From assembly GCA_014529385.2 (NCBI GenBank), contig JABFUD020000256.1:1-54125 (forward strand): 54,125 bases of DNA. Direction: 5' to 3'. This stretch comes from Adiantum capillus-veneris (Eukaryota > Streptophyta > Polypodiopsida > Polypodiales > Pteridaceae). Shown here in pieces: positions 11,715-23,294 of the stretch (position 1 is its first letter; each line of letters begins with the position of its first letter). Below the pieces are notes generated by a model that searched no databases, was not told where the DNA came from, and was given only the letters and a program-made list of their open reading frames with translations. The position numbers were made by a program, and so were the translations under genes.

Positions 11715-11906
11715 TGAAGGAGTACGAGCGGAAGTGCGACGCGAGAGAGAGTGCGAGAAGAAGAGCACGACGATATGGTGAACTCGCTCTACTGTAATGT
11801 GTAGAGCATAGTGAGTTCTTATTAGGTTTTTACAAAAGAATATGTGTACATACCTGGAGGCCCGCCCACTTACCTGGGCGACCACATTGGGCTTTATACC
11901 CCAACA
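11715..11906 (-). repeat. C1 3' LTR
   Basis: Read on the plus strand it starts TGAAGGAGTACGAG and ends TATACCCCAACA, so on the element strand it runs TGTTGG...TTCA. It keeps the canonical TG...CA termini. It is one of the shorter copia LTRs. Confidence 0.93.
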
Positions 11907-11918
11907 ACCTCCCACTTA
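11907..11918 (-). other. C1 polypurine tract
   Basis: On the minus strand the sequence AAGTGGGAGGT directly precedes the 3' LTR. This is the expected primer for plus-strand DNA synthesis. Confidence 0.85.
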
Positions 11919-11995
11919 AAGTCCAATGTGGTACTTTAAGTGTGAGAGAAGCTACTATACAAGTTAATATACAAGAGATGTAGAGAAGTGATGTA

Positions 11996-14900
11996 CTACC
12001 CTACACCTAACTGCTTGCAAAAATGCACAAAGCTCTCTGAGGGAAGTCCTTTTGTAAGTAGATCAGCAGGATTTTCTGTGGTGTGAACTTTGACGAGCTG
12101 AAGTTGCTTATCCTCGAGCATTTCCCTGATGAAATGATACTTCACATCCACATGCTTTGTCTTTGAGTGATAAACTGGATTGCGAGCCAATTGTATAGCA
12201 CTTTGACTATCACAATATAACACAGACATCTCTTCTTTGATTCCCAAATCTGTTACTAGTCGATTAAGCCAAATTGATTCTTTGCTTGCCTTTGATGCTG
12301 CAACATATTCCACATACAAAATAAGGATCAGCCAACTGCCATCCTTAGCCTTCTTTGTATATAGACAGTGATCAAACTCACTATGTTTGTAGCCTTGAGA
12401 AAGCATAAACTTGTGGAATTTATGGTACCATGCCCTCGGTGATTGTTTTAAGCCATAAAGACTCTTTAACAACTGGCATACCCAATCTTCCTTGCCTTTC
12501 TCAACAAACCCTTCTGGCTGCTGCATGTAAATTTCCACATCTAAATCACCATGCAAGAACGTTGTCTTGACATCCATTTGGTGCAACACCAAATCTAATA
12601 TGGAAACCAATGCAAGAAAGCATCTCAATGTAGTCGTCTTGACCACCGGAGAGAAGACTTCATCAAAGTCAATGCCTTGTTCTTGCTTAAAGCCCTTGGC
12701 AACAAGCTTTGCTTTGTACTTTGGCTGACTATCATGAGCGGTGATCTTATACCTGTAAACCCATTTACAAGGTAGAGCCTTTTTGCCCTGTGGTAATTTA
12801 ACTAGCTTCCATGTCTTGTTTTTATGCAGAGCTGTCATCTCTGACTGCATGGCCAATTGCCAATTCCCGGAGTCCTTCATTTGCACTGCTTCCTTGTAAC
12901 ATGAAGGCTCATTGCAATCAGTCAACATGACATAGTTCATAGATGGAACAAACCTATCAGAAGGTCGCGTGACACGTCCAGATCTACGCACAATAGGTGG
13001 ATCAGGCTCAGCCACAACCTGTGGTTCCACTCTATCGTGTCCTTGCTCCTCTTGAGCACTGACATTTTGTCTTGCACGTGTAGGTCCATCTTCTTGGAAG
13101 ACAACTCTTCTAATCTCCTCAACCCTCTCTAGTTTAGAATGATATTTGGATTCATTAAAGTGAACATCATTGCTGCAGACAACCTTTCTGGATTCGGGAT
13201 CCCAAAGTCTGTACCCCATCTCACCAGAATTACCATAGCCTAGAAAGATGCACTTTCTACTCTTTGGCTCAAGTTTGTTCCTAAATTCCTTTGGAACGTG
13301 AGTATATTCCTCACAGCCAAAGACTCTGAGATGCTTGTATGAGGGCATTTTGCCTGACCATACCATCTCTGGCACTGAATACTTCTGCAAAACCCTAGTA
13401 GGAGATCTATTTACAAGATGAACAGCTGTTGATACAGCTTCAGCCCAAAACCCATTTGGCAGTTGTGCATTAGACAACATACTTCTGACCTTCTCTTGTA
13501 TGGTCCTATTCATCCTCTCAGCAACACCATTTTGAGGAGGATTGTAAGGAGCAGTAAGTTCACGTTTTATACCTTTTGACTCACAAAAGTCCTAAAAGGC
13601 CTTTGAAACATACTCTCCACCATTGTCAGTGCGTAAGCATTTAAGCTTCTTGCCACTCTGATTCTCCACAAGTGTCACAAACGTTTTGAAGACACTAAAC
13701 GCTTCATCCTTGTGCTTGAGAAAGTAAACCCATACTTTCCTCGAGTAATCATCTATAAATGTCATAAAGTAAGAAGCTCCCCCTAGAGATAGGTTAGGCA
13801 TAGGTCCACACAAATCACTATGAACAAGTGCCAACTATGTATCTCTTCTACTGCTTCTATGCTTATGTGGCTGTTGTGTTTGCTTACCATACAGACAATG
13901 TTCACAGAATTCAAAATCATTAAATGAAAAGCCGGGCAAATAACCAGAATGAGACAAGATTTCCATTTCCTTCTTGGACATATGTCCTAACCGGCTATGC
14001 CACAAAGAAACGTTCGGCTGCTCGGTTACATTGATTACATTTTTAGAGACATTTGATACATAAATCATGTAAAGTCCTCCATACTTTACTCCATGTGCTA
14101 CTGTCATAGAACCCTTGGATATCTTCCACATGTTCTGTCCAAAAGTGGTGACGTAGCCAGCATCATCAAGTAAACCTGTGCTGATCAAGCTCTTTGTAAT
14201 TGCGGGAACATGTCTCACATTCTTCAGTGTGAAAGAACAACCATTCTGAAACTTCAATTGTACATCTCCAACACCTAAGATCTCACATGTCTGCCCATTG
14301 CCTAGCCAAACATGATCTTTAGTGGTCACATAAGAGGTAAACCACTCCTTGTTTGGAGACACATGAAGTGATTCCCCTGAGTCTATAATCCAGTCACTCA
14401 GTGCATTTCCATCAGATGCTATAAGAAGAGCTAAGTCCATTGTATTCTTCAAGAAGTAGATGTCTCCTGACACTAGACTGTCATCCTCTGCAACAGTGTT
14501 TGTCACATTTATTTCCTTAATCTTCACTGAGGACTTGTTCTTCTCACCATGGTCTTCAGCTTTCTCTTTGCCTTTTTCTGCTTTCCATTCTCTGCAGTCT
14601 CTTTTCATGTGACCCTTCTTGCCACAATGGTAGCATTCTATGTCACTCTTGCCTTTAGCACTGCGGGACTTGCTACGAGACTGATTCCTCTTTCCACCTT
14701 TGTACTTTTCTTTGGTCCTTCCCCTGACAACTAAGGCTGTTCCTTTGCCTTTGTCCATTGTCTTTCTATTGGTTTCTTCAGTAAGCATACTTCCTTCTAC
14801 ACCTGCTATGTTCAAACCATCTGGAGGTGCAGAATTACTCAAAGCTGTGTGAAAAGTGTCCCAACTTTCCGGCAATGTGATCAACAGGAACATAGCTCTA

Positions 14901-15337
14901 ACAGGTTCATCAAACTTGACACCTTGAGCTGATAACTGACTATAGATTGTGTGGAATTCATTCAGATGATTGGACATAGGTGTCCCTTCTTTCATCTTCA
15001 AGTCAACAAGCTTCTTAAGCCAGTATACCTGTGAAGCTGCACTCTGCTTCTCATAAAGATCACTCAGCTTTAACCATGCTTGATAAGCCGACATCTCGTC
15101 TGCTACATTGAAGTAAACGCTTTCTGCCAAAGTCAGCATAATGGTAGAAAGTGCCAATTCATCCATTTCGTTCCATTCATCTTCGTCCATATCTTCTGGT
15201 TTTATCCCCTTGAGCTTTATAGGTTTTATCTGCTTCTTTTGTACCAACACGTGCCAAATCTGCTTCTTCCACAATGGGAAATTGGTTCCATCCAGCTTCT
15301 TGATATTGTAAAGAGCAGTGTCCTGTGATCTAGCCAT
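11996..15337 (-). pseudogene. C1 copia gag-pol polyprotein, two TAG stops and a deletion in RT
   Basis: One reading frame runs from ATG at 15337 to the stop at 11996, 1114 codons in all, against roughly 1300 for intact relatives. In order it encodes a gag domain, a CX2CX4HX4C zinc knuckle (14635-14594), a retropepsin with Asp-Ser-Gly-Glu (Asp at 14383; the residue after Gly is usually Ala or Cys), the integrase His/Cys region (about 13990-13890) and catalytic core (His-Ser-Asp near 13810, Asp-Asn-Gly-Gly-Glu near 13610), RT from about 12780 and the RNase H C-terminus. TAG stops at 13837-13835 and 13594-13592 interrupt integrase without changing frame. In RT the sequence jumps at about 12310 from Leu-Tyr-Val to the Glu-Tyr-x-Ala-Ala-Ser motif of RNase H, so the YVDD active site and much of RNase H are missing. 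It cannot replicate itself. Confidence 0.93.
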
Positions 15338-16426
15338 AGCTACGCTTCACAGTGGTTTACTTTCCTGGGAAAAATTCGGCAGAGTTTCCCCTATAAACTG
15401 ACCTCTGAACCAATATCAACCTGTCACATGAACCAAGAAAGCTTCAGATTCTGCATAAATTTCGGCAGAGTCTTCTTTGTAAAATGGCTCTGGTGTACTC
15501 AAAAAACAGACCAAAAAACAACTCAAAAAACACTGTCTCTTTGACACTGTAAGCTGCGGGTAAACTTGTCCTGCACCTGTACTGTCTCTCACTGTCCTGT
15601 CACTGTCCTGTAAGCATAGACTGTGACAATGCCTCAACGGCAGTAAAGCAAAGATGCAATCCCAACTGTCTAACTCACAGTCAATACATCCTAGCTGCCT
15701 ATCTAAGGGTGCTCGAGGGATCGCTCCAAGACATGTATCACCGAAAGGATCTCAACATTCGAGAATCCCCCAGCTCAATAAAACCTCACTCGACCCTCAA
15801 CAAAGGCTGCAGTAAATCTGACAGTACATAGACTTCTCACAAAGTCATACATCCACAAATTTTCCACTATATGCTGTAACCGCTGCGGCGGTTGTTTGCT
15901 GTGTGACTCACAGCCAGCAAACCCTCAACAAACATACATCATCTCTGACAATACATCCCATGTGGAAGTACCTGCAATGTCAGGATGAAATCTGGAATAT
16001 CAAGCAGCAAACACAAGCTACCTGATGAACTAGTGGATGTCGCCTACAGTCTGTGTGTAGATGCGCCCGTGTCATATGTGACACACCTCCAAGAACTGTG
16101 AGCCGTCCTTCGATGTGTAGACAGCCACAAATCAACACTCTAGGAGTGTCGATATCCTCAGCACCTGCAATCGTAGGGCAAAAAATCCCAAATTTGCAGA
16201 GTCGGATCTGCACCCGCTGAGACCACGTAGTCAAAAATGGCCTGCGCAGACCTTTGTCGAAGCCGAACGGTGACCGAGATGACCTCAGAATGAAATTCTG
16301 AGCACACCAAGCACTACGGGCTTGTCCCACAAGATTTGGGGCCGTGTCTTCGCCTGTTGAATTTCACTCCAATCTGAGCTGGTGACTCTAGCCTCCTGCA
16401 GTGCTGCCCCGAGCCTCGATCTGAGC
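15338..16426 (-). other. C1 leader between PBS and gag
   Basis: About 1.1 kb with no long open frame lies between the primer-binding site and the gag start codon. This is long for a copia element of this size. Minus-strand frames at 15416-15637 and 15980-16330 show no domain. The sequence probably serves as untranslated leader. Confidence 0.6.
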
Positions 16427-16436
16427 TTTGATACCA
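16425..16436 (-). other. C1 primer-binding site, initiator tRNA-Met type
   Basis: On the minus strand the 5' LTR ends CTTCA, followed by a 2-base AC spacer and TGGTATCAAAGC. The last differs at one base from the usual plant copia PBS, TGGTATCAGAGC, which pairs with the 3' end of initiator tRNA-Met. Confidence 0.9.
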
Positions 16437-16438
16437 GT

Positions 16439-16630
16439 TGAAGGAGTACGAGCGGAAGTGTGATGCGAGAGAGAGTGCGAGAAGAAGAGCACGACGATAT
16501 GGTGAACTTGCTCTACTGTAATGTGTAGAGCATAGTGAGTTCTTATTAGGTTTTTACAAAAGAATATGTGTACATACCTGGCGGCTCGCCCACTTACCTG
16601 GGAAACCACATTGGGCTTTATACCCCAATA
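16439..16630 (-). repeat. C1 5' LTR
   Basis: The same length as the 3' LTR. On the element strand its first bases are TATTGGGG instead of TGTTGGGG, so the terminal G has mutated. The promoter for element RNA should lie here. Confidence 0.93.
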
Positions 16631-17419
16631 CATGTTATAGTCAACACTTATCCCTAAGATCAACATGGATCACGAGCTCCATCCTAGAGATATGCGATCT
16701 CTATATGGAGATACTGGGTCTATAACATTTGAAGTGAGCAAACCACACTCTCTATAGACTTTGCCATCTCTCATAGGAGAACACAAAACAAAATCTAAAG
16801 TTAGAGTGGTACTTTCTCAGTGGTGGAAAGCCACACCAAAAATGATGGATACCAAAAGCTTGAACGAATTGATGTCTTCTTCTATATAATGCAAGGTTAC
16901 TCTTCCATAGTGCTTGGTAGAGGATAAATACTATGTGTAAGAGCCGTTTCTAGAGGATTTGTTGGAACCCTTTGGCTGGGAGCATGGCTGGGAGCAGATA
17001 TTGGCGACTCTAGATGCGTGCGTAAATAAAATACCACCTACAAAGTTCTGTGATGAGAATGGCTATGACATAACTCCCTGTTTTGTGATAAAGGTAATGA
17101 AGTAATCTAATGAAACTTGTGAGTATGAAAGCAAGAAAGATAGGACATACAAATTTGTCACGGACCATGATGTGAAATCATAAACAAAGGAAGCCGAGAA
17201 ACCACAAGAATTTGTTGTCATTGACATACCTAAAGAATTGACTATAGTTGTTTCAAAGAAGCTGACTCCAAAAAAAGCACAATTGAAAGAAGATGAAGTA
17301 ACTATGTTTTCAAGTTCCACATCGGAAGATCAAGAGAAGACCGAGGATAAGATAAAAGATTGATTGTCTCCTACGATGATCAAATTCAGCATATGTGGAG
17401 AAACATGACTCAAAATCAC

Positions 17420-17681
17420 ATGTTCAATTGTAACAGATTCCTTTGCCACAAGGAATCTAATGTCTTATGGTATGTGGATAATGATGGGAAAGCCACCAAT
17501 CAAGGAGCTAGAAGAAACAAAGTACACAAGTTTCAAAATGCTGATTTGTAGCTTTAGCATGGGAAAAGCCGTACTCAAGTTGAGTATTGGGGAATTCAAG
17601 GACACTTTCCTTGTAATCAACTCCCATCATATCAAAGAGAGTTTGGTCCTAACAAAAATATGGATGAACATCTTCCTTTGA
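17420..17681 (+). pseudogene. G0 retropepsin-like fold with Asp-Ser-Phe-Ala
   Basis: The frame through 17460-17681, extended upstream in frame, reads Ile-Val-Thr-Asp-Ser-Phe-Ala-Thr-Arg-Asn-Leu. About 45 residues later come Gly-Glu-Phe-x-x-Thr-Phe-Leu-Val and Leu-Val-Leu-x-x-Ile-Trp-Met. This is the layout of a second retroviral-type aspartic protease fold, with Phe where Gly is required, so it would be inactive. It lies downstream of the position of the main protease. It could instead be chance resemblance within a degraded frame. Confidence 0.35.
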
Positions 17682-20114
17682 CAACAACAAAAAGCTTCTA
17701 CAACAAAAACACCAAAAGCCCCAGAGGCATCTCAAATCCATGCGAACAAGAAGCAACCAAGCATCACATAAAAAGGTAAAACAAAAGTAAATATTGAAAT
17801 AGATCAACCTTGCAAGTCAACTTTACCTTCAGCGAGTCTCCATCAAACTTCCTATGCAGCCTCTACATCAACAACCATACCATCAACAATGCAATGGAAA
17901 CCCACGAAAAAAGTTCATCAACCAAAGTTTCCATCACAAAAAAGCCTCCAAAAGAAGCTAAAGAGAATCAACGAAGTGTTGGTATCGAAACAACACATCA
18001 AAGTCAAAGATCTAGTTTGGATACACCACTTGCAAGTCCAACCCCAACAAGCAAAGATAATAGGATGGGTAGCATCAAATGAATCAATCACTACTCAGGG
18101 ATACTTCCAAGGAAATGCTAATGTTTGGGCCAAAAATCCTAAAGTAGTAGCCTGGACCTACTCATGTCAAGAGAACAATTCTACAAAGAGAAATCCAAGC
18201 TATCAATAGAAGACCAAAACCTCAACCAAGAGAAAGAACAACCCCAAGAGACAAAAACAAAGATCAAAGAAACAAGAAATTCAACAAATATGGGTACCAA
18301 AGACAGACTTCAACCAAGCTACCCAACAACAAAGATAAGTGAAGCAATAGATGATTCCAGTCAAGCTATTCAAAGCACAAGAACTTTATGAAGGTAACAC
18401 TCATATATGGTTACCTAAAGTAGTAGCTTAACTTGGAACAGCCAAGATCAATCATGCAACACAAGGCTCCACACAAAGGCAAACAATCACAACCAAGAGA
18501 CAACAAAAGCCAATCACAACCAAAGGTGATACGACCTCCCTATGGATACCCCATCTGCAACTATAGAATCAAGGATTTAACAATGATAATCATTAGGTAT
18601 GGATACCAAAGCCTAGTGTCCATCCACTCATCAAGAAAAAGGAGCAAATGCAAAGAACATTCACACAGGGACCAAAGACAAGGTGGGTTCTCAAATCACA
18701 CATGGGAGATAAAGCAAAGGCTCCATCAGTTCCTACTACAATCGTAGGACCTATTTCACAAAGAAATATTATTATACAACAAGAAATTCAAGAGGATCCA
18801 AAGTATGCCAACCCAATGGACAACATGGTGGCATCCATAGATCAACACAATTAAAGAGGCCTTAATCTCAAGAACCTATGGAATTGGGTTTTTGGCCTTG
18901 AATAGGTACATCCAAGTTGCCACTAAAATACATGGCATAAATGTCAGAGTTGGGCAGCTAAGCCACTAAATGAGCGACATGTTAGTCCCAAAGCTTCAAG
19001 TTATATTTTATGTGATCTAAGAGTCTTAGCTATTTTAGGTATTGCTCAAGCGAGAAGAGTTGAGCATATTTACGTTGTGTCGCTCTTGCTAGTATAGGCA
19101 AGAATAAGGGTTGAAGTCTATGTATTTAAAGTCTGGTAGAGTGATAGAGGAGGAAGTCCAAAAGACACTCACACATTGAGCACAGGGAGGTATGAGTGGA
19201 GAAGCTTCTACATCAAAAACCCTTCTTGGAAACGTGGAAGCTATTGCGACGTCTTTTGATGTCACATGTGCTACATTTGTTCCTTGAAGCACCCATCTTC
19301 TTGATCTTTCACATTGTATGATTTTGTTAAATAAATTTCTCATATGCATATAGAGTGTCCCAAGATTGGAACTTGCATTAGTCACTCTTCCTTTGTTTCT
19401 CCCAAGCACACACCTTGCATAACTGGTACTTCAAGTCCAACTGCTCAACTCCAATAAGAATGTATACCAAAGTCGTTGTTTTCCCATCTGGTTTCTTCCC
19501 TTTGGTCATCAAGGTTTTAAACACTAATCTAGAAACACTCAACACTATCTTCTTGGATATATTCCTTCTACATAGAAAATAAGGAAATGGCTACCCAAAT
19601 CATTCATCAAAGAAATAGAACAATAGTTGCAGGTCTCCACATGCTTTTCTAGAGCAACTCTTACATTCAAGGAGGACAACAAAGCTCCATCAAACAAATA
19701 AGGGCAAGATGAAGAATGGCATACAAAGCCAACAGACAAACAATGACAAATTTAGCAAGTGAGCTATCAACAACAAACATAAGGAGATCAACAATGCTAA
19801 AGTTTGTGAAGTATTGTAGGATACCAAGAGCAGGTCCATCATGAAGTCAACAAAAAAGGAAGGCACATTAAAAGACATCTTCATGGGCAAATGTGGCATC
19901 AAAGAGGAGAATGAGCAACAACATGCCAAGTTGCCTTGATAATTGAAGTCCAATACACGCATCAACTAGAACATAGGGGATATGAACCACTCAAGGAAGG
20001 GGGAGCATCATCAATGAAAAAGTACTTTCAAGAAAAAGACCAACCTTAAAGATACAACTGAAGAAAACCCTAACAACAAGATTGCTCATGATCGCGTCAA
20101 GGGATGACACAAGC

Positions 20115-20128
20115 TAGGAAGGGGGGAA
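20115..20128 (+). other. G0 polypurine tract
   Basis: AGGAAGGGGGGAA directly precedes TGTTGGC. G1's tract before its 3' LTR (GGAAGGGGCGAG) is closely similar. Confidence 0.8.
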
Positions 20129-20165
20129 TGTTGGCTGATTGACTAAACAGGCATGCACCTAGCGG
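20129..20165 (+). repeat. G0 3' LTR, first 37 bp (interrupted)
   Basis: Begins TGTTGGC after the polypurine tract. It is broken after AGCGG by N1. The five bases GGCGG and then GACAC recover the next part of the same LTR between N1 and G1, and the rest resumes at 35333. Confidence 0.7.
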
Positions 20166-20497
20166 TGTTGGGATGCGGGCTTCTGTTGTATTTTGTGTGA
20201 ACAATCTCTTCCACTTAGAAAAGTCATGTGTCAACAACCCATGTGAAGAACCTCTTACAACCCATGTGTAAAGACTTGTGTTTGTGCATAGGCAGCCACA
20301 TCTTATCCTCATGTGTCGGAAGGCTGTCTCTTTGTATATGCCTATATAGAAACACATCATGTTTAATAAAAAGTAAGTCTATCATTTGCAACTATACTCT
20401 ATTGTACTGTGTGCCCAATATCAAGACCCAAGCTAACTCTATTCTAATTATGCTTATTCCATGAATGGCACACTAACCTATCCACCATGACCTATCA
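20166..20497 (+). repeat. N1 5' LTR
   Basis: TGTTGGG...TATCA. It contains the TATATAGAAACACAT string near 20343, a plausible TATA region, and AATAAAAAG near 20364, a plausible polyadenylation region. Both are conserved in the right copy. Confidence 0.9.
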
Positions 20498-20499
20498 AG

Positions 20500-20514
20500 T
20501 GGTATCAGAGCTTG
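20500..20514 (+). other. N1 primer-binding site, initiator tRNA-Met type
   Basis: TGGTATCAGAGCTTG, a perfect copy of the common plant copia PBS core, two bases after the LTR end. Confidence 0.93.
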
Positions 20515-22943
20515 CAATGTGATTAGTATCTCCTAATCACGCAAATTGATCCGCATCTATTAACCCCTTCTGTGCTAGATCTTGTGAGTCTCGTGTTGCT
20601 CACAAGATTAAATCAATTGCTTTATATTTGCATTTAAATTAGCACTACTCTACTTGCTAATTACACTATTTTTGGGCACGTTCTTGGTGTATGCCTCGAG
20701 CCACTACCCTTGATAGAGTGATTACAATAGATTATATGCTTAATTAGCATGCATCTTAGCTTAATCTGACTTTTTGCACTCATTAGCTGCTGCAATTGAG
20801 CCCTCATTGATTCAATTTTTGGTTAATTTATGCTAATTATGCTCCATTCTGCATTAATTTTGTGTGTATTTTGAAGTCATTTTATTGCCCGTTTAAATTC
20901 CCATTTCAATTTTACAAGTGTGTGTTTTGATTGTGCTTGAGATTTCAACTACACTTTCAACCTCTGGATTTGGAGGAGATTAGCCGCCCTTAATCATCTT
21001 CCTAATCTCAGGGTGTGTGTGCACACTTTTCTCGTGGGAGCCACTTTTTGCAAAAGGTTTTTTGTTTTCTTTTTCTTATGGGAGCTCTACCCATGTGCAA
21101 CCTGTAAATAACTACTCGGTTGCAACTAGCCTCGCTATTCAAGTCTCATTGACCTTGTCATGGACCTCTTTCCCTCTCTACCCAATTGCTACCTGTAAAG
21201 TTTTCTGAAGCTGCCTGCATGTAACCCCCTGCTCATCAACAACCTATGAAGGTGCACCTGTTACCCCTGCAACTAATTTTTCTATTTGCCCTCAACTTCA
21301 ATAGAAACTTTGCAACTTGTATCACAAGGCCCTCCCCTTGCCAAGTTCACCCTTCACTCTCGGCCTCCTTCACGCATCCTCACTTGCAACTCGTCAGCTC
21401 CATCTCCCCTCCATCTGCTTGATTTGACAACCGTCTAAATTTCCCATTTTGTGTATTGGCCGGCAAGTAGTGTTGCCTCTGTGCAATTGAATCAACCCAA
21501 TTCATCACCATCATCATCTACCGGCATTTAACTCTACACAATCAAGTCCTCTGTACTGCCATGCGTCATCAATTTTTTGAGGCACCCGAAGAAGACTTAG
21601 TGCCTTCTTATAGTGCTGGTGAATCCTACTCGTGGTCGTGAATCCTGCGAGCTTCTCGTTTTGCTATTGATTTGTCGTGCTCGTGCAGAACCCACGTCAC
21701 TCATTTTGTCTTAGTGTTGAAATAAATCTAAATCCCAAGAGCACCTTCACTCGTGGTGGTGAATCTTGCGAGCTTCTCGTTTGCTATTGATTTTTCGTGC
21801 TCGTGCAGAACCCACGTCACTCATTTTGTCTTAGTGTTGAAATAAATCTAAATCCCAAGAGCACCTTCTTTTTTCTAGAGATTGATTCACATGCATAATG
21901 CTATTTCAACTGTAAGAGCTCTCTTCCACTAGTTAGTCCAATGCTCTGGATATATTTTCAAGGGGCCTTGTCTTTTGTGTACCTTAAGGGTTCCTAAGTA
22001 CCCCTTCACACACCACTTTTGGAAAGGAACCAAACCCAACTATGTATGTAAAACTCATGCACCACTTTGAGATTACAATTGATATGTATGTGTATACTTA
22101 TGATTTTGCATGTGTACCTACTTGTGTCAGAGGACTAGACACTGCCGACATGAGACCGGTAAGATCTTCCATGTGCGTCATAGATATGTGCACCCATGAC
22201 ATATATGTTATGCCTACACAAGCATCAATCACCTGCGATACACTATGTGTGACTAGGCGACGGCTAGAAGCATCATTAAATGAACAACATAAATCATCAA
22301 TGAGTACCACTATTGCAATGTATGTGTTTTACTACATTTCCCATGGAGATTACATCTTTGTCAGAATGGACCAACAACATGAATGAAGAAGATCAACATC
22401 AGCATGAAAATGATGAAGAAAACGTCGACACACGATGAAGCACATGGCATCAAGACGAAGGGATAGCATTTGGGGAACATTCTCCAACATATTTAAAACA
22501 ATTTCAAAGTCCTTTTGCATAGCATGAAATAATTTGTGGTCTTTTTCCTATGTGGTTTTTCCCTCCATTGTACATATGTGTGCATTATGTCTTTCTTTGC
22601 ATTTTCCCATTCTACATTGGATCAAAACATCAACAACAATAATATCAAGACATGGCAAGGACAATGACAACATTACAACAAGTTTTGTAGCACGTGGGGG
22701 AGAAAATCCTCCAACAAACAACATGCATTATTTCAATTGTACCTTACCCTCTATGTGTGTTAGGGGAGGCTTGTGTGTGTACCTACACCCTAATATTTTG
22801 TGTGCCAACACCCTTTGTGTCTAGGGGAGGCACATTTGTGTTCAAGGAAAGGCTTGTGTTTTGTGTGCCTCACCCTAGTGTGCTTTGAGGGGAGGATAAT
22901 TTTGTGTGAGTGATATGCAACCATAACCTACATAGGGGAGCAT
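20515..22943 (+). other. N1 interior, non-coding
   Basis: Short frames only (21017-21208, 22042-22386, 22534-22888, plus strand), none with a retroelement domain. Motifs around GGGGAGG recur between 22760 and 22895. The sequence probably carries packaging and priming signals only. Confidence 0.6.
21628..21868. repeat. 121-bp tandem duplication inside N1
   Basis: ACTCGTGGT-GTGAATC-TGCGAGC at 21628 recurs at 21749. The two copies are almost identical to the end of CCCAAGAGCACCTTC. The near-identity indicates a recent duplication. Confidence 0.9.
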
Positions 22944-23284
22944 TGTTGGGATGCGGGATTTTGTTGCATCTCTTGTGTGAACAATCTCTTCCACCTGGAA
23001 AAGTCATGTGTCAACAACCCATGTGAATAATCTCTTACAACTCATGTGTAAAGACTAGCCACTTGTGTTTGTGCATAGGCAGTCACATCTTATGCTCATG
23101 TGTCAAAAGGATGTCTTTTTGTATATGCCTATATAGAAACACATTATGTTGAATAAAAAGTAAGTCTATCATTTGCAACTAAACTCTATTGTATTGTGTG
23201 TCCAATATCAAGACCTAAGCTATCTCTATTCTAATTATGCTTATGCCATGAATGACACACTAACCTATCCACCCTGACCTATCA
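22944..23284 (+). repeat. N1 3' LTR
   Basis: Matches the left LTR with scattered substitutions and one short insertion (about 9 bases near 23055), so it is 341 rather than 332 bp. Confidence 0.9.
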
Positions 23285-23294
23285 GGCGGGACAC

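Larger units (their letters stand above)
11715..16630 (-). mobile_element. Ty1/copia LTR retrotransposon C1, near-complete, inserted in G0
   Basis: A 4916-bp element on the minus strand with 192-bp LTRs (11715-11906 and 16439-16630), a 5-bp target-site duplication CATGT (11710-11714 and 16631-16635), a PBS and a PPT. The LTRs differ at about 8 positions by eye (about 96% identical), mostly C/T changes. The internal region holds a leader of about 1.1 kb and one gag-pol frame with two stops and one internal deletion. Gene order gag-protease-integrase-RT-RNase H is that of Pseudoviridae (copia). It sits inside G0, so it is the younger insertion of the two. Confidence 0.95.
16631..20128 (+). pseudogene. 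Old element G0: protease to 3' region, degraded
   Basis: This segment follows the same order as G1 from about 31.1 to 34.36 kb. A Tyr-x-x-Ile-(Val/Ile)-Leu-Gly-Arg string near 16895-16920 matches the end of G1's retropepsin. A shared block has Phe-Gly-Trp-Glu-style residues, then Phe-Cys-Asp-Glu-Asn-Gly-Tyr-Asp (about 17040-17075). W-x-P-K peptides follow at about 18289, 18394 and 18603. A long untranslated 3' block at 19000-19600 matches 33370-33960 nearly base for base. Frames are broken throughout. No RT, RNase H or integrase motif was seen on either strand. It ends in a polypurine tract. Confidence 0.75.
20166..23284 (+). mobile_element. Non-autonomous LTR retrotransposon N1, no coding sequence
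   Basis: Two LTRs (20166-20497, 332 bp; 22944-23284, 341 bp) begin TGTTGGGATGCGGG and end CCTATCA. After the left LTR and a 2-base AG spacer is a PBS for initiator tRNA-Met. Before the right LTR is a purine-rich AGGGGAGCA tract. The flanks AGCGG (20161-20165) and GGCGG (23285-23289) fit a 5-bp target duplication with one mismatch. The 2.4-kb interior has no gag or pol motif on either strand, only short frames. Size and structure fit a small LARD-type element mobilised by copia proteins in trans. Confidence 0.9.

Noticed and set aside
13592-13837. Programmed stop-codon readthrough in C1
   Set aside because: The stops fall inside integrase, not at a gag-pol boundary, and C-to-T decay explains them.
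14549-15328. Plus-strand frames opposite C1 gag
   Set aside because: Shadow frames of the minus-strand gag-pol.
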